Of a stretch of 64,000 nt of DNA, positions 11,201 to 23,200 are shown piece by piece. Source of the DNA: Lichenostomus cassidix (taxonomy: Eukaryota; Chordata; Aves; Passeriformes; Meliphagidae); assembly GCA_008360975.2 (NCBI GenBank), contig CM039187.1:19125495-19189494 (forward strand), in the 5' to 3' direction. The first letter of the stretch is position 1. Every line of letters begins with the position of its first letter. The position numbers and the translations under genes are program-made. Below the pieces are notes generated by a model that had not been told where the DNA came from, searched no databases, and worked only from the letters and a program-made list of their open reading frames with translations.

Positions 11201-14200
11201 GCTGATGCTGACCCTTGTTCTCTTGTACATGGGGAATTTTCACTTCTGAAGTTTCTCAATTCTGGCAAGGTACAGCACACATGAAGGTTTGCATTTGCAG
11301 GTAGTCCTGTTACCTGTAGGGAAGTTTTCAGGCTGTGCAATAGCTGTGCTAAGGACATGGAAATCATAGAATTGTTAAGGTTGGAAAAGATCTTCCAGCT
11401 ACTAACCTAACACTGCTAAGTATACCATTAAACCATGTCCTTCAGTACCACATTCTACATGGTTTTTTGAACAGTTCCAGTGATGGTGATCCCACCACTT
11501 CTCTGGGCAGCCTGTTCTGGTGCTTGACTACCCTTTCAGTGAAGAAATTGTTCATAGTATCCAATCTAACCCTCCCCTGAAGCAACTTGAAGCTCTTTTC
11601 ATGTTGTCCAATTGCATGTAGCCTGGGGGAAGAGACCAGCCACCACCAATCTACAGCCTCCTCTCAGGTAGTTGTAAAGAGCAGTAAGTTCCCCCCTGAG
11701 TCTCCTTTTCTCTAGACTAAGCAATCTTGCTCAGGATGTCTCTGCATGCACCAGCTCAGGTCTGGCAGGGTATAGGCACTAGCAAGGGTGCAGTGACCAG
11801 CCTGAAAAACTCTCTTGTTTGGCTTATGATAGCTCTGCTGTGTGCATTGAGCAGCTGGGAGTCTGAGCCGCACAGTCGGTGTTAGTGACCTTTCTCTTCC
11901 TCATGTGTTCTCAAAGCTCAGCTGGCATTTCAACTGCTCCAGTTTATTTCAGTCCCTACCTATGTTGTTTTGAAACATTTAGAATTTCCCACTTTAAAAT
12001 CTCACATTTCCAAAGCATTTACTAATTAATCAGTGGCTTTGAGCTTTCTGTATCCAAGCCATTACTTGTGGGTAAAACCACAGGGAAGTCCACATCTGCC
12101 TGAGATGGCCACGGTGATAACTGAATGTGACAGCACCTCTGAACTGTCCTGCTGCAGGACAGGTGCAGCCTTGGCTGAGGAGAGCTCTTTTGCACTGGGA
12201 CAAGATTGAAAGATGAATACCAACAAACCTTTTGTAAAATAAGAGGGTCAGAAGTCTGTGTAAGAAATTATATGGTAAAGATGGAGGGCAGTGGGCAGTT
12301 AGAAGGAAGATGAGAATTTTTTCTGAGCTCTGTAGATCAGGAAAAGCTGAAATGTTATTCTACCTACTGAGGGGCTCATTGAGAGATGCCAGAGACCAAG
12401 GCAGTAAGCTTTTTTGAGAGGGAAATGGTGTAAGAAGAACCACATAACTTGTATAATTCTTCTTCCTATTCATGTCAAGGAATTGAATTAAATTCCTGGG
12501 TTGCTTCTGTTGCACTGATGAAACTGCAGATGAAACTTGAGAGTGTATCACAGAATCATTCAGGTTGGAAGGGACCTCTTGAGATCATCTAGTCTAATCT
12601 TTCTGCTCAGGCAAGATTATATAAAGCAGGTTGTCCAAAACCATCTCTACCTGGGTTTTGAAAATCTCTGCAGGTGGAGACTCTGCAGGGCTCCACAACC
12701 TCTCTGAGCAACTTGTTCCAGTGTTTGACCACCCTCAAGAGTAACAAAATGGCGTTTTGTGTTCAGATGGAACTTCATGCATTTTAGTTTGTGCACATTG
12801 CCTCTTTTCCTGTCAGTGGGCACGATGGAAAAGAATCTGGCTCCCTCTTTTTCATTCCCTCTTACCTTATCAATACAGGATCCCCCTGAGTCTTCTTTTC
12901 TCCAGGCTGAGGAGTTCCAGCTCCTGCAGCCTCTCCTCTTACGAAAGATGCTGTGGTTCCTTAATTATCTTTATGGTCCTGTGCTGGACTCAAGCTGCAA
13001 AGATAAAGCAGCCTTGGAATAAGCTACTTAGAATTTAAGGTCGTGTTGGACAGATGTTCTCAAGTGTTTCTCAACTCAGAGAGATGAAGTTGTAGTACAT
13101 GGGAGATTCCCTTCCACTTCGTGCTTCTGTAATTATTTCATTGCTTACTTTGCTAATAGCTGCCATTTAGGGCTAGAGACCTGAATTCACAATGTATTTT
13201 TAAGTTTGGCAGGAACTGCCAAGGGGTGTTTACTTCTGAGTCTCAGTGCTCTATGGAGGAATGTGTTCTTAGTAGTCCTATCTCAGCTAGTTACACCAAA
13301 CGTTTACTTCTGCCAGCTTATTGGAGTGGCCTTGAAGACAAGAGGTGGTAGCATGCCATTCTCTGTCCCTCCTCTCTGAAGGGGTAAAATCAAGTGAATT
13401 CTTAAAACTGTGTTTTTCTCTCTTCTGTTGTGTTGAAACCAAAGATAAGGTTCTTTGTCCCTGCTCATTGAAGAGGAGCGGGTGAGGTTATTAGTCAGCC
13501 CTCTGGATGCAAATGAGAGCCCTCTTTGTTATAAGGGAGCTTGGCAGCCTGGCTGGTTCTCACTGCCTGTCAAGGAGAGGAAACTGATGCTCTTGCACAG
13601 GAGGTCACGTTGAGAGAATGTGCTGGTAGCATGCCTCTCCATGCAGGGTACAGGTATGCATGACTGATGCTGGAAACTCAGGGACTTCAGTGAACTGGTT
13701 AAAATAATCAGAGAAACCTTAACTAAGCCCCCAAGTAATACTGAAGAGTTCTCTGAGACGAATGCATGAATGTTCTTATCCATCTGTAATATATGGGATG
13801 AAGCAGTTAAAATAGCCTTCCCAGCTGTAGGATTGATGAGTTGTTTGTCATCAAGGTGTTTCATAAAGTCCCAGTTGATTTACATAAAAAGCAATATTTG
13901 ATGGGTTGTCTTTCATGACAGTATAAAATTCAACCAGTGCTAGCATAGGTGCATACTAGCTTTCTAAACAGAGACAATTAAATGATTGCCCAGAAATAGT
14001 AAAGGACATGACCAATTGTGGTTAAGACGCTTCAGATTATAGTAGTCTTTATGCACCTTGCAAATACTAATCGTATTTCTCTGTGGCTTGTGGTTCTCAC
14101 AATCTCACAGGTTGCTTTATGGTGATGTCTAAGACTAATTCATCTCATCCTCTTATGAGAACTGCAAGGCTTTAAGACTCTTGCCTAAAGTAAGAGCCCA

Positions 14201-17200
14201 GTAGCCATCACCAATCACATTCAAGTTTGGAACAGCTGAAACAATTTCTGAAAAAGCTTGGCAGAAGTGTGTGGTCAGGCCAAAGATGCTTTACAGAGCA
14301 GGTCTGAAGAGATGTATGGAACAGAATTCAGGTTATATTGCAGACCTTGCATATGTACTTGGACAGCTGTTTTTGCTTCCAGGGTTGCATTTTTAATGAT
14401 TTTCATGGCTGTTTGTTATTACCTCAGAAAACTTTTGACCTGTTTTTCAAAAGTGACTTGAGAATAATAGTGGATCTTGAGTTTCCCAGGGGTAAGTTTC
14501 ATCAGTGGCATAGGCTGACCTTAGCATGGAGTGCTGCAAAACAGCATTTGCCTCGTTCTCCATCTTTTGTCTGTCTGGGTGATCTGGTGTGGCATTGGAC
14601 TGCAATGGTAGTATTCCAAGAGAGGTTATTTGAAGGAGAGGAGGGCATAAGTGCCCTTTCAGTGGTCTTAGATCTATTGATGGCACTTGTAGAACCACAT
14701 CTTCAGTCTAACAGTGATCTCCTGTTGAAATGTTTCCAAAACAGCTACCCAGCTCTCTGAGGTGGAGTTCCATCTTTGTAGGCTTTTATGGGGACTGTCT
14801 TTCCTGTCATGCAAGTGTGGCACATTGTGCTTAAATTCAAGTCAGGAGGTACTGCAAGAGGGGATAATGAATCAGCAAGTTGGATGCTCATGTTTCTTAC
14901 CTGTGGCTTCTCAGGAAGACTTGAATCAGTGATGGATATGTGATTCTTGGCACTGTTGAAAGTCATAAGGCATGCATATACCTTGTCAGTATGTGTTCTC
15001 TCTTTCTGCCAGAAGTAGTGGAAGTGAACTATTCCAGCCTCTCTTGCTTGAGATTTTGATAATGTACACAATGTCTGTTGTCTGGGTGGCCAGAATGCTG
15101 CTTCTTTCTCAAAGTCTTTCCTGTCTCTGTCCTTCTCATGTGCACCCCAGTGAGATCTTTCGGTTTACACACTTGATCCAGTCACAGCTTGACCACTAGA
15201 CCTGCAAGACCCTCAGCAGAACTTGACAGAGTAAAATACACCTTGTTTCCTTGTTGGAGGATGAGAAATAGTTTATTGTAGTTTGCAACTTTTCATGACA
15301 TATGAAACCATGACTGTGTTCTTTCCAGAAGTGAGAATTTATAGATGCTGTGCTTGTAGATGAACTGCTTGGGGTGAGGGGTTTGGAGAGGAGGAGGAGA
15401 TGTCCTATACTTTATTTGTTCTGTATGGACAGATTTACAAAGTATTATATTTTCCTGTGTTTTTTCTTGCTGCTTTTCTACATGCTTCTCTCCACTCAGT
15501 TGAAATGGGAAATGCTACTACAGTGTAACACAGTTCTGAGGGCTTATCACAAGATGTTTCTCTGATGAGCATTTATCTTGTTGGTAAAGCAGGGGCTCTG
15601 ATGTTAGCGTGATGAAAGATCACTTTCCCTGCTTTCCCTGACTACTTGTCAGTACTTTGCTTCTTGCAAGTGTAGCTGGAGTTGCTCTGGGAGACTTAAT
15701 GTCCTTGTTAGCACTTGGGAAAGAATCCTGACCAGTTGCAAGCTTCATTTATAAGCAGGAGCTCTCTTTGAGGGTCTTCCCTCTTGCCCTGGGCATGGTG
15801 AGATGGAAGTCTGAGGCCTCATGAAAGCTAATTGTCTCAACTGGTTGATGGACAGAATGGGAGGCGTTTACATGTGGCAGTGTGGGGGCTGCTCTGCACA
15901 TGCAGAGCCTCTAGAGACAAGCTGTTGCCCAGTTGTGCCATTTGCATTAATATCTGGGTGATAGAGGGGTCTGGACAGACTGCTGACTTCTTCCAAGCAT
16001 TCACATGTCCTGTGGTGTAAGGGCTGACTTGTGAGAAACCACAGCTGTCAGCTCCATGCCGATAGCCCGCCAGCTTCGCCAAGAGGAAATGGATGACAGG
16101 GCGAGCTGTGCGTGCTCTACTCCAGCAGGTCAAAATAACTGGCTGCTTCAGAGGACTTTCCAAAGCTGCAAAATGGCTCTTGAAGCACCTGTCCATGCCT
16201 ATATTTTCCCTTGGCTTTTCCGTGGGGTGAGTTTCTGTAGGGCAGCTGTGCAAGTAACCCAGCAGGGCAGGCAAGAAGGGTGTGGGGCTGCTCTCTGCAG
16301 CTCAGCCCCCACTGCCTCCTGAAGCGGGGCTTGTTCTTCAAGGGGAAATGTGGTTGGGTTTCTTGGACCGCATCTCCTCCCCTAGCTGCTATTCTCACAA
16401 GCATTTCACAGACTGTCAAGTGAGGCCTGAGGTAGCCTCTGTTTAAGGGGGAACAGAAAGTGAGAACCTTTTATAACCACGAGCTGTTGACCTATAACAC
16501 CTGCTAATGGAGAAACTTAATTCAGGTATTCCCTTAACTTTAATGAGTCTGTTGATCTTCTCAGTGATGGCCTCTCTAGCCTGGGTATTATTACAATGTT
16601 ATAACTGCTGAATCTGTATATGCAAATAGGTTGTCATTACTCAAGTATCTTAGTGAGTGGGAAGCCTGGTCTAACAATGCTTTAGAGCATGGATATTATC
16701 AGATGTTATGGGATGGTTTCCTCTTCCAATGATTGCATGTTCATGAGTCTGTCAGTACCACAGGATTGGAACTTGCAAGATGATTCATAACATCACTGCT
16801 TATGTGGGAATTTGATACTTTGCAATTTCAGTATTTTCTGAATGAAAAAACAGATGAATAATTCATACCTGAAACTCAGTGCCTGTTCCATCAGCTGTTA
16901 ATCCAATTACTGATTAACATTGCTTGCTTCTTCCTGTATTACCTAATAGCTCTGTGTTCACATGACCTTTGGGCAGTCAACTCTGTTACAAGAATGCAGA
17001 AGTGCAATGCCAGAGCTTCTTAAAAGCACTAGTTACTCTTTATCTGCAAAATTGCTTCTAGTATCAAATAACACTGTTAAAGCAGAGAGACTGGGGGCCT
17101 TGTTCTCTCCTTGCCCCCCTTTTTATCCTTGCTTACTGTGTATGTTGTAGCTGAGATACACAGCTTTAGTTTGATTTTTCTCTGAAAAGGAGCACGTTGG

Positions 17201-20200
17201 CCAAGTGAGGTAAAAATTACCACACTAAGGGCTCCATATTGGATTGGGGATGATGCCTAGAGGATCAAGATTCTGGTTAGTGCCCATTTGTGCATATGTT
17301 GCAGGAACATCAATGTGTTGCTGTGTTTTGGTCATCATTGGCTCTCTCATCTGCTGTGAGCTTAGTCTTTCTGATTTGGTCATACTGGAAGTAACCAACA
17401 GAGATTACAGAGACACTATTCTAGTAACAGTTGCTTCTTCCAAAAGGACATGGCATCTTGCTCTGCATATGCCAAGCACCTGATGTGATAACAGTCATAT
17501 AAGGGAAGGATGTGGGACCAGTGCTACTTTATTTTCTCCTGTATGCAGCAGGGCAGCCTGGCACTTCACGTGGGAGCGGTCTCTGTTTCTCTAAGAGAAT
17601 GGTTCATAAAATGGGTCTGGTTCTTGCAGCTGATGGCTTTAAACAGTATTGAGTGAAATACTGAATTAAGGAATATAATGCCTCAGTTAATTTTCTCTAA
17701 TACTTGGTGCCACTGTTTTAAAATCCAGAAGACCACCTTCAGTACAGCCTTCAGCCTTGTGTCAAAGCAGTTGCTTAGCCAAATCTTCAGATTTGGTGTA
17801 GTATTAAAATCTGTTTGCTAGATTGCATGTATTCTAGGTTTGTTTAAGAAATGTTGATGTTTGTGGTCATGCCTTTCTTGAACTTTAGAGCTGCAAATTT
17901 TTGGCTCTGTTCTTTCTACAGCAAACATCAAAGCAGCCATCTACGTGTACTCATGTGAGTAGGCTTATTTGCCTCATGGAGAGATTCACATAATTAAGTG
18001 TATGTACACCACTATTCATTAAAAAGATTTCAGTCTACAGAATGATTTGCTAAAGTTCTGTGGCTTAAAACTTGTCTCCTGAAAGCAAAGTTGATTTCAT
18101 GTAATTCCTAAAATCCCATTTAAATGTATTGAAACTATTAAAAAATAGTGTGTGACAACGCATTTCAAATATACTAAGTTTAAGTCTTTGGTGGTGGTAA
18201 TACTAATATTAATACTAATACTAATGATATAAAGTCTAGATTTAAATTCCTGATTGACTTCTAGTTTCAGTTTGAAACTAGGAAGACATGAACTCCTAAT
18301 GGTGGCCCACTTACAGTAACTTTGGCTCTCCTAATTTCTGGAAATTTGATGTACTCAGAGGTTGGGGGATTCTGAGTAAAATCTGAATTCTTGGCAGCTT
18401 CACTGTATGAATGCCACAGGTTAGACAGCACAGTTGGTCACTTAGGTCTTTCTCATTAGGACTGAGCATTTTAAATAGAATATTTCTTACTAATACAAAA
18501 ACTCTTACAGTCCACATCTGAGATTTTATCTAGTAAATAATTCATACTATTCTTTACAGATATGTTTTATACTAAGTAGTTAATAACACATAACTTCCAA
18601 AATGTTGTCTTAAATCATTGACTGCTCCACAGTCTTCCAAAGTTTGGGAAATTCTGGCCAGAGGAGGTAGTTCTAAGAATTCATGATAGTCTTCTGACAA
18701 GATGGAGTCAGTGATTTTTCACCCTATGTTCTGGGAGATGGGGTGGGGGGGGGGATGGTGTGAACTGTGTGAATCAAGAAGTAGAAACTAGCTAAAAAAA
18801 AAAAACCTGTTATGTACGAAGTAGATCCAGAATTGTCTTTTATTTCCTCTCTCTTGTTGAGAAAATGATTTCCTGGCAGGGATAGGTAATCTATTTTCAT
18901 TTTGGCTAGGGTTTTTTCCAGCCAGTGGTATCAATTCAGTTTGTTTGCACTTCCAGAAGTATCCATGCCAGTTTTGGGAATGAGAACATTGTTTGCTACA
19001 CACGTATTGTAGGCTTACATCTGTTTATTCTAATTGATTCTGTTTAGGTAAAGTGCTGTTACTTTTCAATGCAAAGGTTCTGGTACTTTTTAATTTCTCT
19101 CTTGAACAGATACTGGAGCTTATAGTTCTTGCTCAAGGAACAGAACCCCTTCAGACTACTGCTTCATGTTTTATTTTTTGATGCAGTAATGAACTTGGGA
19201 GTTGTGGTAAGCAGGATTGAGAAAATGAAAGATGCTACTGATATGACAGAAAAACTGTTTTTCATCATTTACTTTAGGAAAGTAACACTAAAGACTGCTG
19301 CCCATCCTACAGTGTATCAGAGTGCTGCTTGAGTCAGATTAGTTCAGATGTAGGTCATTCTTATATTAGACATTCACGTGCTAATTTTCCTGTCTAACAT
19401 GGGAGGGGACTACCCAGCTCAGCAAAGAGTGGCATTGTTGTTTGTTCCATAAGCATATTCAGTGATACTCTACCACTTTTATGTCTGTGAATTTGCCCCT
19501 CAAATCCTCTTAACAGAAAAAAAGAGGAAACTCTGTGGTTTCCCTTTCTTCAACTAGATCCCCTTTTCTGACCATTACTTTGAGAGGAGTAGCAAGTTCC
19601 ACCCCACCACCTTCCTGGCTGTTTTTCAGGGTGGATATGTGTGATAGGCATTTTCAGCCACGGGGAGTGATGTAACAGGTCTCTGTACACTTTATTTTAG
19701 ACTCAGGCTGTGACTCTGTGACTGATACAGAAACAGAAGACGAGAAGAATCCCATTGACTCCCTCAGACTTGCCATGAGTGAAGAACATGGATCATCCAA
19801 GAGCACTGGGGACCATCCAGTGGTGCAGCCCAGCCGCATACAATGTGGGGTACTGTATGGCTACTCCTTGGGCTATGTTCTTACTGTGAGCTGCTCATTA
19901 TGCTGCTCTGTAATGGTCAGCTTTACAGGCCAGGGAATTAGTCCTGAATTCCTTTTCTGTTACCTTCCTTCTCAGCCCCCTGTCCTCAGTGTCTCCATTT
20001 CATGAGCTTGGTTCCAGGCCTAGGAATAGCTTGATAACATGCAATGCTTAGTGTTGTCTAGGCTGTGGTGTCACTTAATGACTGTCTCATTAACATAGCT
20101 GCTTGGCTTGGGTGCTGTGAGACAGGTTCACACTCTTCCCTTCCTCCGTTCTGGTGGCAAGTGGAGTAACGTGACTGTAATGAACCAATTACCTCCACAA

Positions 20201-23200
20201 TCAGGAACCAGTCTAATATGACAATTCTGGTGCATGCCTTGCAAATGACTCTGAAGAGCTTGGATCATGGCTTCTTGCTGGAAACCAGCACTTCTTACTA
20301 TAGTATTGCCTCAGATGGAAAGAGTCTTAAGTTTTTTCCTTTTGTTTCTGTTTAAAATGTGGCTGCGCTGCTTAAGGGATAAGATGGATAGAGTTGAAAC
20401 AAAATAATTTTATAAATCTAGCCTTAATAATTTTATAAATCTATCTAATAAATCTGGAATTTTATCAGTTTAATGCTTGTATCTGTGCTGGTGCAAGCTG
20501 TAACAGAAGCCCCCTGCCCAGTTAGTGTGTGACTGGAAGATGCTCCTGGAAACAATTCAAAACTGTGAAAATGGTAATTCACGTGTTAGTTGCAATGAGG
20601 ACAAAAGCCCTTGAAAATGGACTTAACTCAGTAAGTGGTTTTATATTGTGAACCTGTGTGTTCTAATGCCTTTTGTCTTAGGTGCAGACAACGGTTTATA
20701 TTATCATGAAATGTAAACTAGATGGTGAAATGAAAACTGAAGTTGAATTTTCTCCAGAGAATGCATCCTCTGTGCGTGTGCTGGCTGAGATGGAGAATGA
20801 GTACACTATCTCTGTGAAGGCTCCAAGTAAGCTGGGTTGACTTTTTTTCTCCCCCCTTCCCTTCCCCATTTCTTCCTTTCTATATCAACCTGCCTATCCT
20901 GAGAAGTTCCAGAGGGGTAAGGGTAAATGTTGCAATGCAGCAAATCTCGAGGCTGGAAAAATCTCAAACTTTCATTCTCGCCTGTGATAGTTTTGTGATG
21001 AGGAGCTGAGAGACTGCTGTTTGTGGGCTTTGTTTTCCCCTCAGCAGCGGTAGGGTTGAAGGGTGGAAACACCTTGCTGGGAGTTCCGAGAGCAGATTGC
21101 AGCTTGTAGAGCACTTTGAACTTTACTGTGTGTTATGACCACCACCACATTAGCGTTGGCAGGGCACCAAGAAAGAAGGTAAGTGCCAGTAAATAATTGG
21201 ATGACTATAGTGGCATGTGCTTAATGTGTAATGATCTCTGTGATCAGAGCTGAAACTATTTATTCTGGCTTGCCTTTTAATTTAGATAGGTTCTGTCACT
21301 CTATAAATATTTACATTTTCGAAACTTTAGGTTCACTAAACTTTAGGGGCACGATTTCACAGCCGTAAAGATTGACAGTATTTTCCCAGCATTATTTTAT
21401 TTAATCTACTTTGGTCTGTCCTCTTGAAGGAATCATTGTGCCATTCTCTTAGAATTGAGACTAACAGTCACTATAGCAGCTCCCATGAAGTCAGTGAAGT
21501 GGGTTGATTTAAAGGTGACCTCACCAATATATAATGCTTAATTTAATCTGTCTTAAGTCAAGACTTACAGTATAAACACTGACCTGGAAACTAACTTGTA
21601 CTTTGAATTAAAAACATGACCTTCACATTGATGGAGTGTACAATGTAAGCTCTGCAGTTTCTAACAGTAAGAGAAAAAAATTTTAATTCCTTTGTGTTTC
21701 ATCGTTTCCTGAGTTGTTAACAGGGAAAGACTAATTTCAGTGGGATTCAAAATATCTGTTTCAAAGAGAAAGTTCTGACTTACAAATGCACAGTAAACTA
21801 AACATTAAGAAGCTCCAGCATGCAGGTAGAAGATAATCCTGTGCATAAAGTTGCAAAGCTGGAATTCTTTTTAATTGATTTTATTCAGAGACTAGTGAGG
21901 CTGACGGAAGTTGAAAAATCCCTAGTGACTTTTCTGATTTCTCTCCCCTTCTTCCCCAGCTCTTGTATTTATGGTAGGGCTTTACAGACATGTAAAGAAG
22001 AGAAGTCAGGGGTGGAGAGATGTGAGGCTTTCTAGTTTGAGGCGGAGTACTTTTAATATTAGCGGTCCAGTCTACTCTTAGCTGAAGACCTAGCAGATCA
22101 CATGCACTGACATAGCTATAAAGAAGGTAGTTCCAAAGTACTTTCCTACCTAGTGTTCCGACCAAGGTCATGACTCTTTTCATGACTCTTCATTAATTCA
22201 GTATAGCAGAAATAATTTTGTTGTCCATCTGGCAGTATATCCAAACCCCTCCTGTCCTCACAGTAAGTCATGCAAACTCATGCCCATTGTTTGTTCTAAT
22301 GGTGATTTCTGCTCTTCCTTTTTAAAGATTTAACCTCTGGGACAGTGCCTCTGCAGATATATTCAGGGGACTTGATGGTGGGAGAAACAAGTGTCACTTA
22401 CCATACTGACATGGAGGAAATTAGCAGTCTGTTGGCTAATGCAGCCAACCCTGTACAGTTCATGTGCCAGGTAAGGACTTTAGCAAACAGCTGCTTTGGA
22501 AACCAGTTCTTTCAGAGGCTGGACAAGTGGGCATGAGCAAAAGTGCTTGCCATGAAGTAGCTCTTCTGAAATGAAGAAATGCAAGGTTATTTAGGGACTT
22601 TCACATAACTCTAATATCCCCTTTTATTGAAAGCATGGATTTTTTTTTTTTGTCTCTGGAGCACATAGCTGGCTAAGGTGAGTCAGGTTATCAAACTAAG
22701 AAAAAAAATGCAGTCAATCAACACTCACATTTAGACCTTGATGACTTGAAAAGATTAGAATGACAGAACTTGATATAACAGAAAGTACCATAAAGAAATA
22801 AATTGTTTTGGAATTTGTACCTAGGCGTTCTTGAAAATGATATGAATAGTAGCAAAGATTCATATTAGCTGGAGGAAGCAGAGTAACATAAAATGATTCA
22901 TTCATTCTTAGCAATTACTTCAATAAAGTCACCCAGTTTTCCTATTCTGTTTTGCCCAGTTGAGATACCTGAACCCTATTAGAGGGGTAAAGCTTGCACA
23001 AGGAAGTTCTCTGCTATGTTGCCCTGTTGCTTGCCTGCATGTCCCTGATCTGCCAGGTAGTGGAAGCCTACAGGGTAGCCTCGTTAGTCACCAAATATAT
23101 CTGGGGCAGGGGAGACTGTGTTTCCATTGCGTTTTAGTTCAAGTTGTGGAGCAGTTGGTACTGGTTGATGCCTCTGCTTAGGGAATATGCATGCTTCCCA

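Larger units (their letters stand above)
8211..19700 (+). other. PIK3AP1 intron 2 (11.5 kb, largest intron of the gene)
   Basis: Runs from GTAAGA to TTATTTTAG. It contains a long hairpin (8684-8753), two reversed CR1 fragments (~11366-11745 and ~12550-13005), a TAATAC-type short repeat (~18198-18226) and a G-run tract (18733-18754). Open frames around 14250-14760 and 15830-16420 show no domain or splice evidence. I see no exon in it. Confidence 0.75.

Noticed and set aside
14258..14760. Two overlapping + strand frames considered as a possible retroelement or lost exon
   Set aside because: No polymerase, integrase or other motif and no family similarity recognised; no paired splice signals that would fit PIK3AP1.
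15603..15650. GTGATGAAA followed by CTGA, considered as a C/D-box small nucleolar RNA
   Set aside because: The boxes are too close, there is no terminal stem, and the second pair of boxes is missing.
15830..16420. Overlapping open frames on both strands (145, 88 and 100 codons) in PIK3AP1 intron 2
   Set aside because: The region has somewhat higher GC, which lengthens open frames. No domain, repeat family or splice pattern was recognised in any of them.
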